Shown here: positions 45,804 to 55,507 of the stretch, piece by piece
Position numbering within the stretch: the stretch's first letter is position 1
How the letters are laid out: every line of letters starts with the position of its first letter
Source of the DNA: an uncultured Granulosicoccaceae bacterium
Lineage (GTDB): Bacteria > Pseudomonadota > Gammaproteobacteria > Granulosicoccales > Granulosicoccaceae
Reading direction: 5' to 3'
Length of the DNA: 64,000 nt
NCBI GenBank assembly: GCA_938007995.1
Contig: CALLLW010000036.1
Location: forward strand, 1 to 64,000
Notes under the pieces: model-generated
What the model was told of the DNA's origin: nothing
Database searches by the model: none
What the model saw: the letters and a program-made list of their open reading frames with translations, nothing else
Program-made: the position numbers and the translations under genes

Positions 45804-46899
45804 TTATAAGCCGCTCTTGAGGCTTGCTTCTATGAACTGATCAAGCCCGCCATCCAGCACTGCCTGTGTGTTGCCGGTTTCTACATTCGTGCGCAAATCT
45901 TTTATCCGCGACTGATCAAGTACATAAGAGCGAATCTGACTGCCCCAGCCGATATCGGATTTTGAATCTTCAAGCGCTTGCTGATCACCACGGCGCTTCT
46001 GCATTTCAAGTTCATACAACTTGGCCTTCAGCTGTTTCATTGCCTGGTCTTTATTCTTGTGTTGCGAACGATCATTCTGGCATTGCACAACCACATTGGT
46101 TGGCGTGTGAGTAATACGCACGGCGGACTCGGTGCGGTTGACATGCTGACCACCTGCACCTGATGCACGGTAAACATCGATGCGTAAATCTGCCGGATTG
46201 ATATCAATCTCTACCGAGTCATCAACCTCCGGTGCGACAAACACAGCAGCAAAAGACGTGTGTCTGCGATTACCGGAATCAAAGGGTGATTTTCTGACCA
46301 GCCGGTGCACACCGGACTCAGTGCGCAGCCAGCCAAACGCATACTCACCTTCAAACCGGATGGTTGCCGATTTAATGCCGGCCACGTCGCCGGGTGAAGC
46401 TTCCATTAATTCGGTTTTGAAACCGTGTGCCTCGCCCCAGCGCAAATACATACGCAGCAGCATTTCAGCCCAGTCCTGTGCTTCGGTACCACCGGAGCCG
46501 GATTGAATATCAACGAAGGCATTGTTGGAATCCTGCTCGCCGCTGAACATGCGTCTGAACTCAAGCGTGGCAATCTGGCTTTCGAGCTTTTCGAGATCCT
46601 GATTAACCGAGTTCAGCGTATCGTCGTCCTGCTCTTCCTGAGCCATCTCGACGAGCTCGGCGCAGTCATCGAGGCCGTTACTCAAACCGCTGAGCAGGTC
46701 TACTACGGTTTCCAGCGCGACTCTTTCTTTGCCCAGCTTCTGAGCTCGTTCCGGCTCGTTCCAGACAGCGGGATCTTCGAGTTCGCGCATGACTTCGTCC
46801 AGTCTTTCGCTTTTGGTTTCGAAGTCAAAGATACCCCCTCAGCGCGGTGCCACGCTGACGCAGGTCTTCAATTTTATTGACCGTCGGATTGATTTCCAT
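45804..46899 (-). CDS. prfB: Peptide chain release factor 2 with programmed +1 frameshift
   Basis: Starts at ATG 46899 and reads 24 codons to CTT (46828-46830) followed by an in-frame TGA (46825-46827); the preceding AGGGGGT and CTTTGAC form the well-known RF2 frameshift site. After a +1 slip the protein continues ([12 protein letters not shown]) to 45804, about 365 aa. [13 protein letters not shown] holds the SPF anticodon-like motif and [12 protein letters not shown] the catalytic GGQ. RF2 terminates at UGA and UAA and regulates itself through this UGA. Confidence 0.97.
46825..46842 (-). promoter_or_regulatory. prfB programmed frameshift site
   Basis: On the minus strand AGGGGGTATCTTTGAC: an internal Shine-Dalgarno element AGGGGG three bases before CTT TGA C. 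When RF2 is scarce, the ribosome pauses at UGA and slips +1. Confidence 0.95.
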
Positions 46900-46993
46900 A
46901 GACAACAGATCTGATCGTTAAGAACCCGCCAAGTCTACACTACCCGTGGTACCGTCGCTGCTGTGATTTAGTTTCAAATCCGGTACCGTAATC

Positions 46994-48727
46994 TCACAAT
47001 CGACCTGTTGCCTGGACCGGCGCAATATACTGAACCACCAACTGCAGGGAACGGGAATTGTTGTAGTCGTTAACGTCGAGCTGATAGACCGCATGCCACT
47101 GTTCACTTTGGCTACTGTCTATCAGACGGTTAAAAGCGATAGCCGGCAACTTTTGTCTGCTGTTGGGCCTGCGCAGTAACATCTTGCTGTGATTGTTACC
47201 AACAATGCGCACCGACTCAATGCAAAACACATCATCGAAGCTGGGCGCTTCGAACGACTGACCCCATGGCTGCAGGAACTGCATCAACTGCGCATTTTCA
47301 AGATTCAATTCTTCATCTTCAAGTGCGCCGTCTGTCAGCCACTCGCGCTGAGGAGCATCACCACCAAGCTTGCTGGTTACCGTTGCTACCACTGCATCAG
47401 TAAAGGCCTGCAACAAATCAGTCTGCAGAGACAATCCGGCCGCCATGGCGTGACCGCCGAACTTGTGCAACATATCGGGCCTTGCAGCAGCAACTTCCAT
47501 CAACACGTCGCGTATGTGAACCTCAGCGATTGAACGACCCGAGCCTTTCAAACTGCCGTCAGCAGTTTGCGCAAAGGCAAACACCGGACGATGAAATCGC
47601 TCTTTGATCTTGCCTGCGACAATGCCGATCACACCCTCATGCCAGGCGGGCTCGTACATAACCAGCGCTGCCGGAAGCTCGCCGTTAAGTTGTAACTTTT
47701 CGATCTGTAGCTCGGCTTCGGCATTCATATCATCCTGTATAGCGCGGCGTGCTGAATTGATCCGCTGCAGTTCAGCCGCCAGTTCCGTTGCACGCTCGAT
47801 ATCTGTAGCCAGTAAACATTCGACGCCGACAGTCATGTCTGCCAGCCGACCAGCGGCATTAAGCCTTGGTGCAATAAAAAAACCGAGATCCTGCGTCATA
47901 CAGTTGTGTTGTTTGCGACCAGCAACGGCAAACAGAGCGCGTATACCCGGGCGTGTGGCATCTGCGCGAATTCTTTTTACCCCTTGATCGACCAGTATGC
48001 GGTTGGTCTTATCGAGTGGTACCACATCAGCGACGGTACCAAGCGCCACCAGATCAAGATAAGACGCCATATTCGGTAAAGGCAGATTTTGCGATTCAAA
48101 CCAAGCGGTCTGTTGCAGGCGTCTGCACAGGCCGGTCATTACGTAGAAAATCACACCAACACCACAGAGATGCTTTGACGGAAACACACAATCGTTCCGG
48201 TTAGGGTTAACCATGGCATGTGCTTGTGGCAACACTTCTGGCGGCAGGTGATGATCTGTTACCACCACTGTAACACCCGCCTGCACCGCTTTAGCCACAC
48301 CTTCGTGAGAGGCGATGCCGTTGTCTACCGTTAGAATAACATCGGGCTTTGATTCAAGTGCTACGGCAACTATCTCTGCTGAAAGCCCATAGCCATACTC
48401 AAAACGATTAGGCACCAGATAGTTAGCATCGGCGTTACAGGCGCGCAGCACTAACATAGCCAGTGCAGTACTGGTAGCACCATCGGCGTCGTAGTCGCCA
48501 ACAATTAAAATCGACTGTTTATGTTGTACCGCCTGTGAAAGCAGATCGACGGCGGTTGCAAAATCAGCCATCTTGTCGGGTGGTGGCAATTCGCTACTTG
48601 GCAGCACCACCTCTTTGCTGTGCTGTATGCCACGCGCTGCGAGCACGCGACCGGCGAGCGGTTTATCGTGTAATGTTTCTGCGATCTGCGGATCGAAAGA
48701 ACGCCGCCTGACTTTATCTATCGACAC
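46994..48727 (-). CDS. recJ: Single-stranded-DNA-specific exonuclease RecJ
   Basis: A 577 aa DHH-family 5'-3' exonuclease. VGDYDADGATSTALA near residues 77-91, VVTDHHLPPE (DHH), MVNPNRNDC and the DHHA1 region KGSGRSIAEVHIRDVL...FGGHAMAAGLSL are evident. Works in recombination and mismatch repair. Follows an rpfE-like gene and precedes prfB. Confidence 0.96.
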   Translation of the reverse strand: MSIDKVRRRSFDPQIAETLHDKPLAGRVLAARGIQHSKEVVLPSSELPPPDKMADFATAVDLLSQAVQHKQSILIVGDYDADGATSTALAMLVLRACNADANYLVPNRFEYGYGLSAEIVAVALESKPDVILTVDNGIASHEGVAKAVQAGVTVVVTDHHLPPEVLPQAHAMVNPNRNDCVFPSKHLCGVGVIFYVMTGLCRRLQQTAWFESQNLPLPNMASYLDLVALGTVADVVPLDKTNRILVDQGVKRIRADATRPGIRALFAVAGRKQHNCMTQDLGFFIAPRLNAAGRLADMTVGVECLLATDIERATELAAELQRINSARRAIQDDMNAEAELQIEKLQLNGELPAALVMYEPAWHEGVIGIVAGKIKERFHRPVFAFAQTADGSLKGSGRSIAEVHIRDVLMEVAAARPDMLHKFGGHAMAAGLSLQTDLLQAFTDAVVATVTSKLGGDAPQREWLTDGALEDEELNLENAQLMQFLQPWGQSFEAPSFDDVFCIESVRIVGNNHSKMLLRRPNSRQKLPAIAFNRLIDSSQSEQWHAVYQLDVNDYNNSRSLQLVVQYIAPVQATGRL

Positions 48728-48774
48728 GTGAGTTTTGCCACGCCGTTAATCAGATTTGGGCTGATGCTTTCTTT

Positions 48775-48828
48775 TATCATGAAGATCTCTCTTATCATGA
48801 TGAACTCTCTTATCATGATCAACTCTGG
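48775..48828. repeat. 18-bp tandem repeat over the stop codon of the rpfE-like gene
   Basis: TATCATGA recurs at 48775, 48793 and 48811 (period 18 bp). On the coding (minus) strand each unit contains in-frame TGA-TAA stops; the first TGA (48819-48821) ends the gene at 48819. Confidence 0.9.
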
Positions 48829-49949
48829 TCGATATCCACAGCTGGCAAAAAATCAGACAACGGCCGGGGTTTGTAAAACAATCGTCGCAGCCACTGTTTT
48901 TTAACTGAAGCACGTAGACGAAACAGGCGGTTGTCACCACACCAGATTGATACTTCCGGCCAGCCGGAATGATGCAGGTTATTCCACAGTGCAGAGCAGA
49001 TAATTTGCTCAAACCAGGCCAGTGAACCGACTGTTTGAGCTTCCTGCTGTGGCATTTCGGTAGCTTTCAGTGCAACGGGATCAGACTGCGCTGCCAACGG
49101 GCGGGTAAAGCTATCCACCACGACAAGCACCGGTTGCGCTGCGGGTTTAAACGTTGCTGTTGTGGCCGGCAAATCGTTAAACACTACACCGGCAAACTCT
49201 GCAACACCTTTGCAATAAAGATTATCGCTGAACACGGTTAACGCTTTTGCGGCTTGCGGAGAACCCGGCACACCTTCACCCCAAAGCCACAACGTATTAA
49301 CCGGCAAGCGGTTATCCTGCTGCCGCGCAGTGTTCACCGGGTGTGCAAACAACATCATTTCTATTTCTGCAAGTTTACTGCGCCAACGTCTGGAATCAGC
49401 GCCACGCGGTCGGTAGTCAGCCACATCGCGACCAATCGCCGCATTCACCGGTGTACTGGTGATGTTCAATGCTGAATCGAAATGACAGTACCAGCGATGC
49501 GGATCAACACAGGTAAAACGCATCCCGTCTTCAGCAAAGTGCTGGTTCAACGTATCCAGCAAAGCGGTACTTTCATGACTGGATAAGTCCAGCTCCAGCG
49601 GATTGCCAAGCGTTGCGTTGTTCATGTCAATCTGCTGATAAGCCGGATCAACCCGTAGCAGCGAGCCGTGATTATCTGTGTGTGTGGTGGCGAAATCCTG
49701 CTTGTAAGTGAAGTGCGCGGCACAGGGTAATTCCTCAGCCGGCAGTAACAGGCCTGCCACTACGCTCTCTATCGATTGATATGCCGTTTCGGACAACGGC
49801 ACCTCTTCAGCCAAACCGAGTAAATAGCGCAAGCTGCCGATTGAGTCTGAATCGGGTGTATCGATCTGGGCGGCGCTCGATAACAAGCCTGGAGCCAGCA
49901 CCAGGCACCCCGATGCATTGATTGTTTGTTCTCCGGCCGAAGCATTCAT
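48819..49949 (-). CDS. RpfE-like / phosphoglycerate-mutase-related protein
   Basis: A 376 aa protein. LVLAPGLLSSA near residues 17-27, RWYCHFDSALNITSTPVNAAIGRDVADYRPRGADSRRWRSKLAEIEMMLFAHPVN (about 153-207) and LPVNTLWLWGEGVPG (about 216-230) match the family annotated as cofactor-independent phosphoglycerate-mutase-like regulatory proteins, known from the rpfE gene next to recJ in Xanthomonas. The catalytic role is unproven, and no metal or Ser site typical of iPGM is evident. Adjacent to recJ-prfB-lysS in the same orientation. Confidence 0.7.
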   Translation of the reverse strand: MNASAGEQTINASGCLVLAPGLLSSAAQIDTPDSDSIGSLRYLLGLAEEVPLSETAYQSIESVVAGLLLPAEELPCAAHFTYKQDFATTHTDNHGSLLRVDPAYQQIDMNNATLGNPLELDLSSHESTALLDTLNQHFAEDGMRFTCVDPHRWYCHFDSALNITSTPVNAAIGRDVADYRPRGADSRRWRSKLAEIEMMLFAHPVNTARQQDNRLPVNTLWLWGEGVPGSPQAAKALTVFSDNLYCKGVAEFAGVVFNDLPATTATFKPAAQPVLVVVDSFTRPLAAQSDPVALKATEMPQQEAQTVGSLAWFEQIICSALWNNLHHSGWPEVSIWCGDNRLFRLRASVKKQWLRRLFYKPRPLSDFLPAVDIDQS

Positions 49950-50376
49950 AAGTTTTTCATTCAGGTGATTTCACAGGTAAACGGCAGCAACTGCTATCGA
50001 CGGGGTATCTGGAGCTGTGTGCAAGTTTGAATGGCAGCGGCGCACTGCCTCAGGCATCAGCGCAGGCGGCATTATCCCAAAATTCAGGCGCTTGTGTATC
50101 GCTCATATCAGGTGCCGTCGCGCGTGTTCGGCTTTTTCCTGTGTCAAATAAATTGCGCGAAATCCTGCAATCTACGCATGCTCTGCTATATCCATACAAC
50201 CGGTTCCGGCTGTGCGCGATCCAGCCATCGCAGCTGCAGCCTCCCTGGTCGTCAGATCACCCCGGCACTGAATTAACGATCGCAGACATCAGTTTCGATT
50301 TGTACTGGCCGATTTGAACTACTCGATTTGTACTGGCCGATTTGTACTGCCAGGCACCAACGCAGAGGATAACTCG
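49950..50376. other. Intergenic region with 14-bp tandem repeat
   Basis: Contains a short ORF 50027-50317 without a convincing start or homology, and four exact-length 14 bp units CGATTTGTACTGGC (50296-50351), three of them nearly identical. AGAGGA at about 50364-50369 could be the ribosome binding site for the gene downstream. Confidence 0.5.
50296..50351 (+). repeat. 14-bp tandem repeat, four copies
   Basis: Units at 50296, 50310, 50324 and 50338: CGATTTGTACTGGC, CGATTTGAACTACT, CGATTTGTACTGGC, CGATTTGTACTGCC. It lies just upstream of the calcium-repeat protein gene. Confidence 0.92.
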
Positions 50377-52269
50377 TTGCACGCAAACACTACCATTCAG
50401 CTTTCAGGTAGCAAAACACCAAGCATGACAAACGCGCTGACAGGACTGTTATTCGCATTTGTAGCAGTACCTCTAACTGCGGTTGCGACACCCTCAAACG
50501 ACACAAACTCCGGCTTTACCTTTGTCGATTTACCAGCGGCTGAACTGCTCGACACTCGTGAAACATTGAATACCACAGATGGCACCACAGACAGCGATAA
50601 TGATGGCCTGTCAGACGACGATGAAATCAAGATCTACGGTACCGATCCACTGATTGCCGATACTGACGGTGACACATTGACTGACGGTGCGGAAGTTAAC
50701 GAACACGGCACTGATCCGTTGCTGAGCGACACTGATGCCGATGGTTTATCCGATGCAGATGAACTGAACGTTTACAACACTGACCCGATAAACCCGGACA
50801 CTGACGGCGGTGGCGTAGCAGACGGCATTGAAGTGGATAACGGTACCGATCCACTAGCAAACAATCGCGACGACATTGCATCTGCCGATACCGACAACGA
50901 TGGATTGTCAGACGAAAGAGAAATCGCACTGGGGTCCAACCCTGAAGACGCAGATACCGACAGCGACAGTATCAATGACTACGATGAGATAAACCAGTTC
51001 GGCACCAGTCCGATTCTATCTGACACAGATGAAGACGGACTGGGTGACGCCGAAGAGCTGAACACCGTACAGACAAGCCCGCTGAATCCTGATTCGGACG
51101 ACGATGGCTTAAAAGATGGTGATGAAGTTAATACCTTCAACACTGACCCGAATCTGGCCGACACCGATGGCGATGGATTAACTGACGGTCAGGAAGTGCT
51201 GGTTTACAACACCGATCCTTTAAACACTGATACTGATGACAACGGCACAAGCGATAGCGTAGAAGTCAGCAACAATACTGACCCGGTCGACAGCAGCGCC
51301 GATCTGATCAACCTCGATACAGACAATGACGGCATCCCGAACAGCGTTGAAGGCGACTCGGATCAAGACGCAGACGGTATTGCTAACTTTCAGGATCTCG
51401 ACAGTGATAACGACGGCATACCAGATATAGTCGAGGCAGGCGGCACTGATACAGACGGTAACGGCAGAGTGGATAACTTTACCGATGCCAACAACGACGG
51501 ACTTGATGATTTACTGGCTGAAATGCCACTGCTGCTACTGGACAGTGATGGTGACGGATTTGCAGACTACCTCGATACAGACTCAGATAACGACGGTTTG
51601 ACCGATCTGTTTGAAGCCGGTGGTACTGATGCTGATGACAATGGGCTTGTCGACGATGTTACCGATACAGATGGTGACGGATTGTCAGATGTTATCGCAG
51701 CAAGCCAGTTACCACTGACCGACTCCGACAACGACGGCTTGCCAAATCACCTCGACCTAGACAGTGACAATGACGGCATAAGCGATCTGGTTGAAACCGG
51801 CAATGAAGATACAGACAGCAACGGTATGCTGGACGCGTTTCTCGACAGCGACGCCGATGGTATACCTGATGTGGCCGACTTTGACACGATTGGCTCGGCT
51901 GACACAGACTCAGACGGCATTGATGACTCCGCAGACGCCAGCATTACTCTGGGTGACGATCTCAATCAGAACGGCATAGACGATAACGTTGAGGCAGACG
52001 CTGATGGCAATGGCCGAGGCACCGTTGTGTTAAGCAACGCGAGCCTCCCGGATCCCAATAACAACGGCATACCTGAAGTGTTCGAGTTTAGTCCCGCGGG
52101 TCCGGGCTTGATCACCGGTATCAGTGGCGGCATTGGTTGTAGTGTCGCGGGTTACGCAGCGCCCGGCAAAGTCACTGATCCCTTGCTGCTGTTGCTCACC
52201 ATGATCAGCGCATGCCTGCTTTGGACACGCCGGCGGTTCGGCCAGCGTGAAACTTCGGGTCGCTGTTAA
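50377..52269 (+). CDS. Secreted/surface protein with thrombospondin type 3-like Ca repeats
   Basis: About 630 aa from TTG 50377, which follows AGAGGAT at good spacing; ATG 50425 begins directly at the hydrophobic signal segment and is an alternative. After the signal peptide (LTGLLFAFVAVPLTAVA) the bulk consists of about 20 repeats of D-x-D-x-DG-L/I-x-D (TDSDNDGLSDDDE, DTDGDTLTDG), which bind calcium. The C-terminus has GGIGCSVAG, then DPLLLLLTMISACLLW and a basic end TRRRFGQR: a Cys, a hydrophobic helix and an Arg cluster, as in C-terminal sorting signals (CTERM types). Probably exported and retained at the surface until processed. The highly repetitive DNA may recombine. Confidence 0.85.
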   Translation: MHANTTIQLSGSKTPSMTNALTGLLFAFVAVPLTAVATPSNDTNSGFTFVDLPAAELLDTRETLNTTDGTTDSDNDGLSDDDEIKIYGTDPLIADTDGDTLTDGAEVNEHGTDPLLSDTDADGLSDADELNVYNTDPINPDTDGGGVADGIEVDNGTDPLANNRDDIASADTDNDGLSDEREIALGSNPEDADTDSDSINDYDEINQFGTSPILSDTDEDGLGDAEELNTVQTSPLNPDSDDDGLKDGDEVNTFNTDPNLADTDGDGLTDGQEVLVYNTDPLNTDTDDNGTSDSVEVSNNTDPVDSSADLINLDTDNDGIPNSVEGDSDQDADGIANFQDLDSDNDGIPDIVEAGGTDTDGNGRVDNFTDANNDGLDDLLAEMPLLLLDSDGDGFADYLDTDSDNDGLTDLFEAGGTDADDNGLVDDVTDTDGDGLSDVIAASQLPLTDSDNDGLPNHLDLDSDNDGISDLVETGNEDTDSNGMLDAFLDSDADGIPDVADFDTIGSADTDSDGIDDSADASITLGDDLNQNGIDDNVEADADGNGRGTVVLSNASLPDPNNNGIPEVFEFSPAGPGLITGISGGIGCSVAGYAAPGKVTDPLLLLLTMISACLLWTRRRFGQRETSGRC

Positions 52270-52625
52270 AAGGCTTCACCCCATGTGTATAGCTGATCAG
52301 TTGTTCGCGTAGGGGAGGTAAGCCGCAGGCGCATCTACCATGTAAACATTTGCCATTTGCATCCATACATAACTCACATCCACAACGGAAGAGTAACTGA
52401 CGGCGTAACAGAGCGGACGCGCCAGCCTAATATTGGTGGATGCGCTTTCAGCTTATTTACCCTACGTGTATAGCTGATCAATTATTTGCGTAGGGGAGAT
52501 AAGCCGCAGGCGCATCTACCGTGTAAACATTTGCCGTTTGCATCCATACATAGCTCACATCCGCAACGGAAGAGTAACTGACGGCGTAACAGAGCGGACG
52601 CGCCAGCTTAATATTGGTGGATGTT
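52270..52625. repeat. Tandem pair of 181-bp hairpin-forming repeats
   Basis: GTGTATAGCTGATCA recurs at 52285 and 52466 (period 181). The second unit contains a long imperfect stem (52435-52520): GGTGGATGCGC with GCGCATCTACC, GCTTAT with ATAAGC, CCCTACG with CGTAGGG, around a loop with TGATCA. The first unit lacks the left arm because the calcium-repeat gene ends at 52269. It fills the gap between two convergent genes; an inverted relative lies at 39540-39677. Confidence 0.9.
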
Positions 52626-53144
52626 CTAATGCTCAACCCAAATCAACTCCTCAACAGCAAACCCGTTTGCGGTCACTGTTTCGATGAAGGCTTGCTTTGC
52701 AGCTTCGGACACTGTGGGTGTGCGTGATAAAAACCACAAGTTGTTGCGACTGTTGCCAACCACGTAAGCCTGTTGATAATCATCCAAATCAAAGATCACG
52801 TACGAGGCGTAAAAAGGACCAAAGAAAGAAACCAGCAAGTGCCCGGTTTGAGATGACCCTTTAAACTTCGCTGTTCCAACCGCCTCACTCCACTCGCCTT
52901 TCGCCTCGTTGTAACCGCGATTCTTAACCACAACCCGGCCGTTTTCACCGGCGCTATATTCGGCGGTAACACGCTGCAAACCACGTTCAAAACGATGATC
53001 CAGTCTGGCTACTTCGTACCACTTGCCGTAGTACTGCTGTAGATCAAAGTTCTGAACAGGCTCGATACCTTTTGGCAATCCGGTACAGGCGCTGAGAGAA
53101 ATAAAAATGAAGGCGGCAAAGATATAGCCCGATAAATTTTGCAA
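52626..53144 (-). CDS. blc: Outer-membrane lipocalin (Blc)
   Basis: A 172 aa lipoprotein. ISLSACTG is the lipobox; NFDLQQYYGKWYEVARLDHRFERGL (about 33-57) has the lipocalin GxW signature, and the rest follows the beta-barrel (VKNRGYNEAKGEWSEAVGTAKF, NLWFLSRTPTV). Binds lipid-like ligands. The frame starts at TTG 53144. Confidence 0.92.
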   Translation of the reverse strand: MQNLSGYIFAAFIFISLSACTGLPKGIEPVQNFDLQQYYGKWYEVARLDHRFERGLQRVTAEYSAGENGRVVVKNRGYNEAKGEWSEAVGTAKFKGSSQTGHLLVSFFGPFYASYVIFDLDDYQQAYVVGNSRNNLWFLSRTPTVSEAAKQAFIETVTANGFAVEELIWVEH

Positions 53145-53368
53145 GTCAGCACCCTGTACGAATAGACGAACGAGCCGCCATGCTACTGGTATTTGTTTAA
53201 AAATAAATACCCGTCGACAAATTTACATCGGACACAAAAAAATCGTGCCCTACCCCTTTGTTGCGGGTTATGGCCGTGCATTGACCGTCTGGCAAATGAT
53301 TCACATGCCGAACACAGCATCAAAGTTATTGTAATAAATTCAGTGCAATTGCAGAGCAAATCCAATTG

Positions 53369-54118
53369 ATGCAGACTAACGCCATAGACAACGCAGCAAA
53401 ATTCGATATGCAGTCGATAGAACATACCAGAGTATTACTTGTTGAGGATCACCGTGATCTCGCTGAGACCATTGTCGACTTCCTCGACACCATGGGGTGC
53501 ATTGTCGACTACGCCGCAGACGGGCTCACCGGCTTGCACCTCGCGCGCACGCAGAAGTTCGACATCATTCTGCTGGATGTCATGTTACCTGGCATCGATG
53601 GGCTCGAACTGGCGCGTAAGCTGCGCGAGCAGCACACATCCAGCGTACCCATCCTGATGACCACCGCCCGTGATGAGCTGAACGACAAGCTCGCAGGCTT
53701 CGAAGCTGGTGCAGACGATTATCTGGTTAAACCGTTTGACCTGCCGGAACTGGTCGCACGCATCAACTCGCTGATCCGACGAACACGCGGGCATTTGACC
53801 TCCGAGATTTTAAATGTGGGTGATCTCGAGCTGAACCCGTCCACGCTGATTGCGACCCGCGAAGGCAAGCCGCTCACGCTCACACCGGCAGGCTTCCAGA
53901 TTCTGTCCCTGTTGATGAAAAACGCACCGAATGTAGTGCCAAGAGAAGATCTCGAAAACGCCTTGTGGGGTGATGAACCACCAGCGAGCGATACACTACG
54001 CAGTCAGATATACAAACTTAGGAAGCAAGTTGACAAGCCTTTTGACAAAGCGCTCATCCACACAGCTCAGGGATCGGGCTACCGCTTGATCACTGAAGAA
54101 ACGGCTTACGCCAGCTGA
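53369..54118 (+). CDS. OmpR/PhoB-family response regulator (orphan)
   Basis: A 249 aa regulator from ATG 53369 (ATG 53408 also possible). The receiver has VLLVEDHRDLAE, the phosphorylation Asp in IILLDVMLPGIDGLEL, and VKPF. The C-terminal winged-helix (about 145-245) has LTLTPAGFQILSLLMKNAPNVVPREDLENALWG and RSQIYKLRKQVD. No histidine kinase gene lies nearby, so its partner is elsewhere. The 220 bp before it is the presumed promoter. Confidence 0.92.
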   Translation: MQTNAIDNAAKFDMQSIEHTRVLLVEDHRDLAETIVDFLDTMGCIVDYAADGLTGLHLARTQKFDIILLDVMLPGIDGLELARKLREQHTSSVPILMTTARDELNDKLAGFEAGADDYLVKPFDLPELVARINSLIRRTRGHLTSEILNVGDLELNPSTLIATREGKPLTLTPAGFQILSLLMKNAPNVVPREDLENALWGDEPPASDTLRSQIYKLRKQVDKPFDKALIHTAQGSGYRLITEETAYAS

Positions 54119-54511
54119 TAAAAAATCAGGGTCACACCATACCCTGCCCGCTCTGCCCCCGATGTGTGCAGACAGCTCGTATCAACAAACGACATCCACC
54201 CTCCGTTCGTGACGGCGTTTTTCAGCATACTTGCCCGGCGCGATGCCCTTGTTGTTCGAGCTGCCAGCCAGTACCAAGCTACTGATAGTACAGCATTATA
54301 TTCCCAGTCTCTCTCCTTTCAATTGGTGCACAATTGGTACAAAGCGCTTGATAAATATACAGATTTCAGGCGATTGCGTTGTCCGATTAGAACAATAATG
54401 GTACGTTTCCAAAGCAAGCTTGCTGATCCTGAACGGTAAGATTGAGTAGCGCACAACGGTCGCATGACCAACAGGTTGCTGCGACACACAACAAGCATGA
54501 GAGGAAACGAT
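54119..54511. other. Intergenic region before proX-like gene
   Basis: The only landmark is the GAGAGG ribosome site at 54499-54504. No other gene, hairpin with T-run or known operator recognised. Confidence 0.4.
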
Positions 54512-55468
54512 ATGAAGGTACAAACTGCAAGAGCGGTCCGCACCCTGGTGGCCGCAGGCTGCGTTTCACTGCTATCAGTAGCAGGCGTCGCACGAGCCGC
54601 CGATAGTAAACAACCCATTGTTATCCCGACCCACAACTGGTCCAGCCAGGTCGTCATGGCCTATGTGATTGGCGGTATGTTCGAATCAATGGGCAACAAT
54701 GTGGAATATGTTTCGGCAGATTCGCAAGCTGTTTATGAATCTATTCGAACTGGCGATGTGACCATCTCGCACGAAGTATGGCAGTCAACTTTCGGCAAAT
54801 CTTTCCTTACCGCGATGGAAAAAGGCGGTGTGATTGATGCGGGTACGCACACGGCAACCACATTGGAAGAAATGGGTGTTCCCAACTGGGTTATCGAGCA
54901 GGACCTGTGTCCCGGTTTACCCAACTGGGAAGCATTGAAGGACTGTCACGAAAACTTCACCACGCCTGACTCGGATGGTAAAGGCCGTTGGCTGGAAGGT
55001 CCGCAAAGCTGGCACGGTGATCTGATGCCGGTACGATTGGAGGCACTGGGTCTTGCTGACAAATGGACGGTGAAATTTGCCGGTAGCGCTGATGCACTGT
55101 GGACCGAGCTGGCCGCTGCCAAAAAAGAAGGTCGCGGAACCATCGTATTTAACTGGACACCAAACTTTACTGATGCTGATGGCTTCACCTTCATTGAATT
55201 CCCGGAGTACACCGATGGTTGCCGTGTAGAGGATGGTGGTGATGGAAGTTGTGGTTCACCAAAAGGCTGGCTGAAAAAAGCAGCTAACGAAAAATTTCCT
55301 AAAACCCACCCTGCCGCATACGCTGCCTTTGAAGCGCTGGACTTCACAACAGAGCAAATCGGCCAAATGGCAGCTTTAGTTGATACCGATAAGATGGACC
55401 ACAAAGATGCTGCTGCCAAGTGGCTTGCGGATAACGAAGATGTCTGGGCACCCTGGACAAAGCAGTAA
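54512..55468 (+). CDS. Glycine-betaine/proline-type ABC transporter binding protein
   Basis: A 318 aa periplasmic protein. ATG 54512 follows GAGAGG with 7 bp spacing and starts a signal peptide that ends VARAA; the frame upstream is not coding. The mature part is OpuAC/ProX-like: IVIPTHNWSSQVVMAYVIGGMFESMG, THTATTLEEMGVPNWV, WTPNFTDADGFTFIEFP, and two Cys pairs. It likely binds a quaternary ammonium compound (betaine, choline or proline betaine). A terminator follows, so it may be made in excess over the membrane parts. Confidence 0.88.
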   Translation: MKVQTARAVRTLVAAGCVSLLSVAGVARAADSKQPIVIPTHNWSSQVVMAYVIGGMFESMGNNVEYVSADSQAVYESIRTGDVTISHEVWQSTFGKSFLTAMEKGGVIDAGTHTATTLEEMGVPNWVIEQDLCPGLPNWEALKDCHENFTTPDSDGKGRWLEGPQSWHGDLMPVRLEALGLADKWTVKFAGSADALWTELAAAKKEGRGTIVFNWTPNFTDADGFTFIEFPEYTDGCRVEDGGDGSCGSPKGWLKKAANEKFPKTHPAAYAAFEALDFTTEQIGQMAALVDTDKMDHKDAAAKWLADNEDVWAPWTKQ

Positions 55469-55507
55469 CACAGTCCTATCCAGTCTTTAACATATTCCGG
55501 GTAGCTA

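Noticed and set aside
45804-46790. prfB as a 328-codon gene starting at 46790
   Set aside because: The upstream 24 codons and the CTTTGAC slip site show that the real start is 46899 with a +1 frameshift.
48746-49012. A minus-strand ORF ending in HDKR repeats next to the rpfE-like gene
   Set aside because: It is an out-of-frame reading of the rpfE-like gene and its 18 bp tail repeat.
50027-50317. A 96-codon ORF upstream of the calcium-repeat gene
   Set aside because: No recognisable motif, no convincing start signal, an odd overlapping ORF in another frame, and its end lies in a tandem repeat; I cannot support it as a gene.
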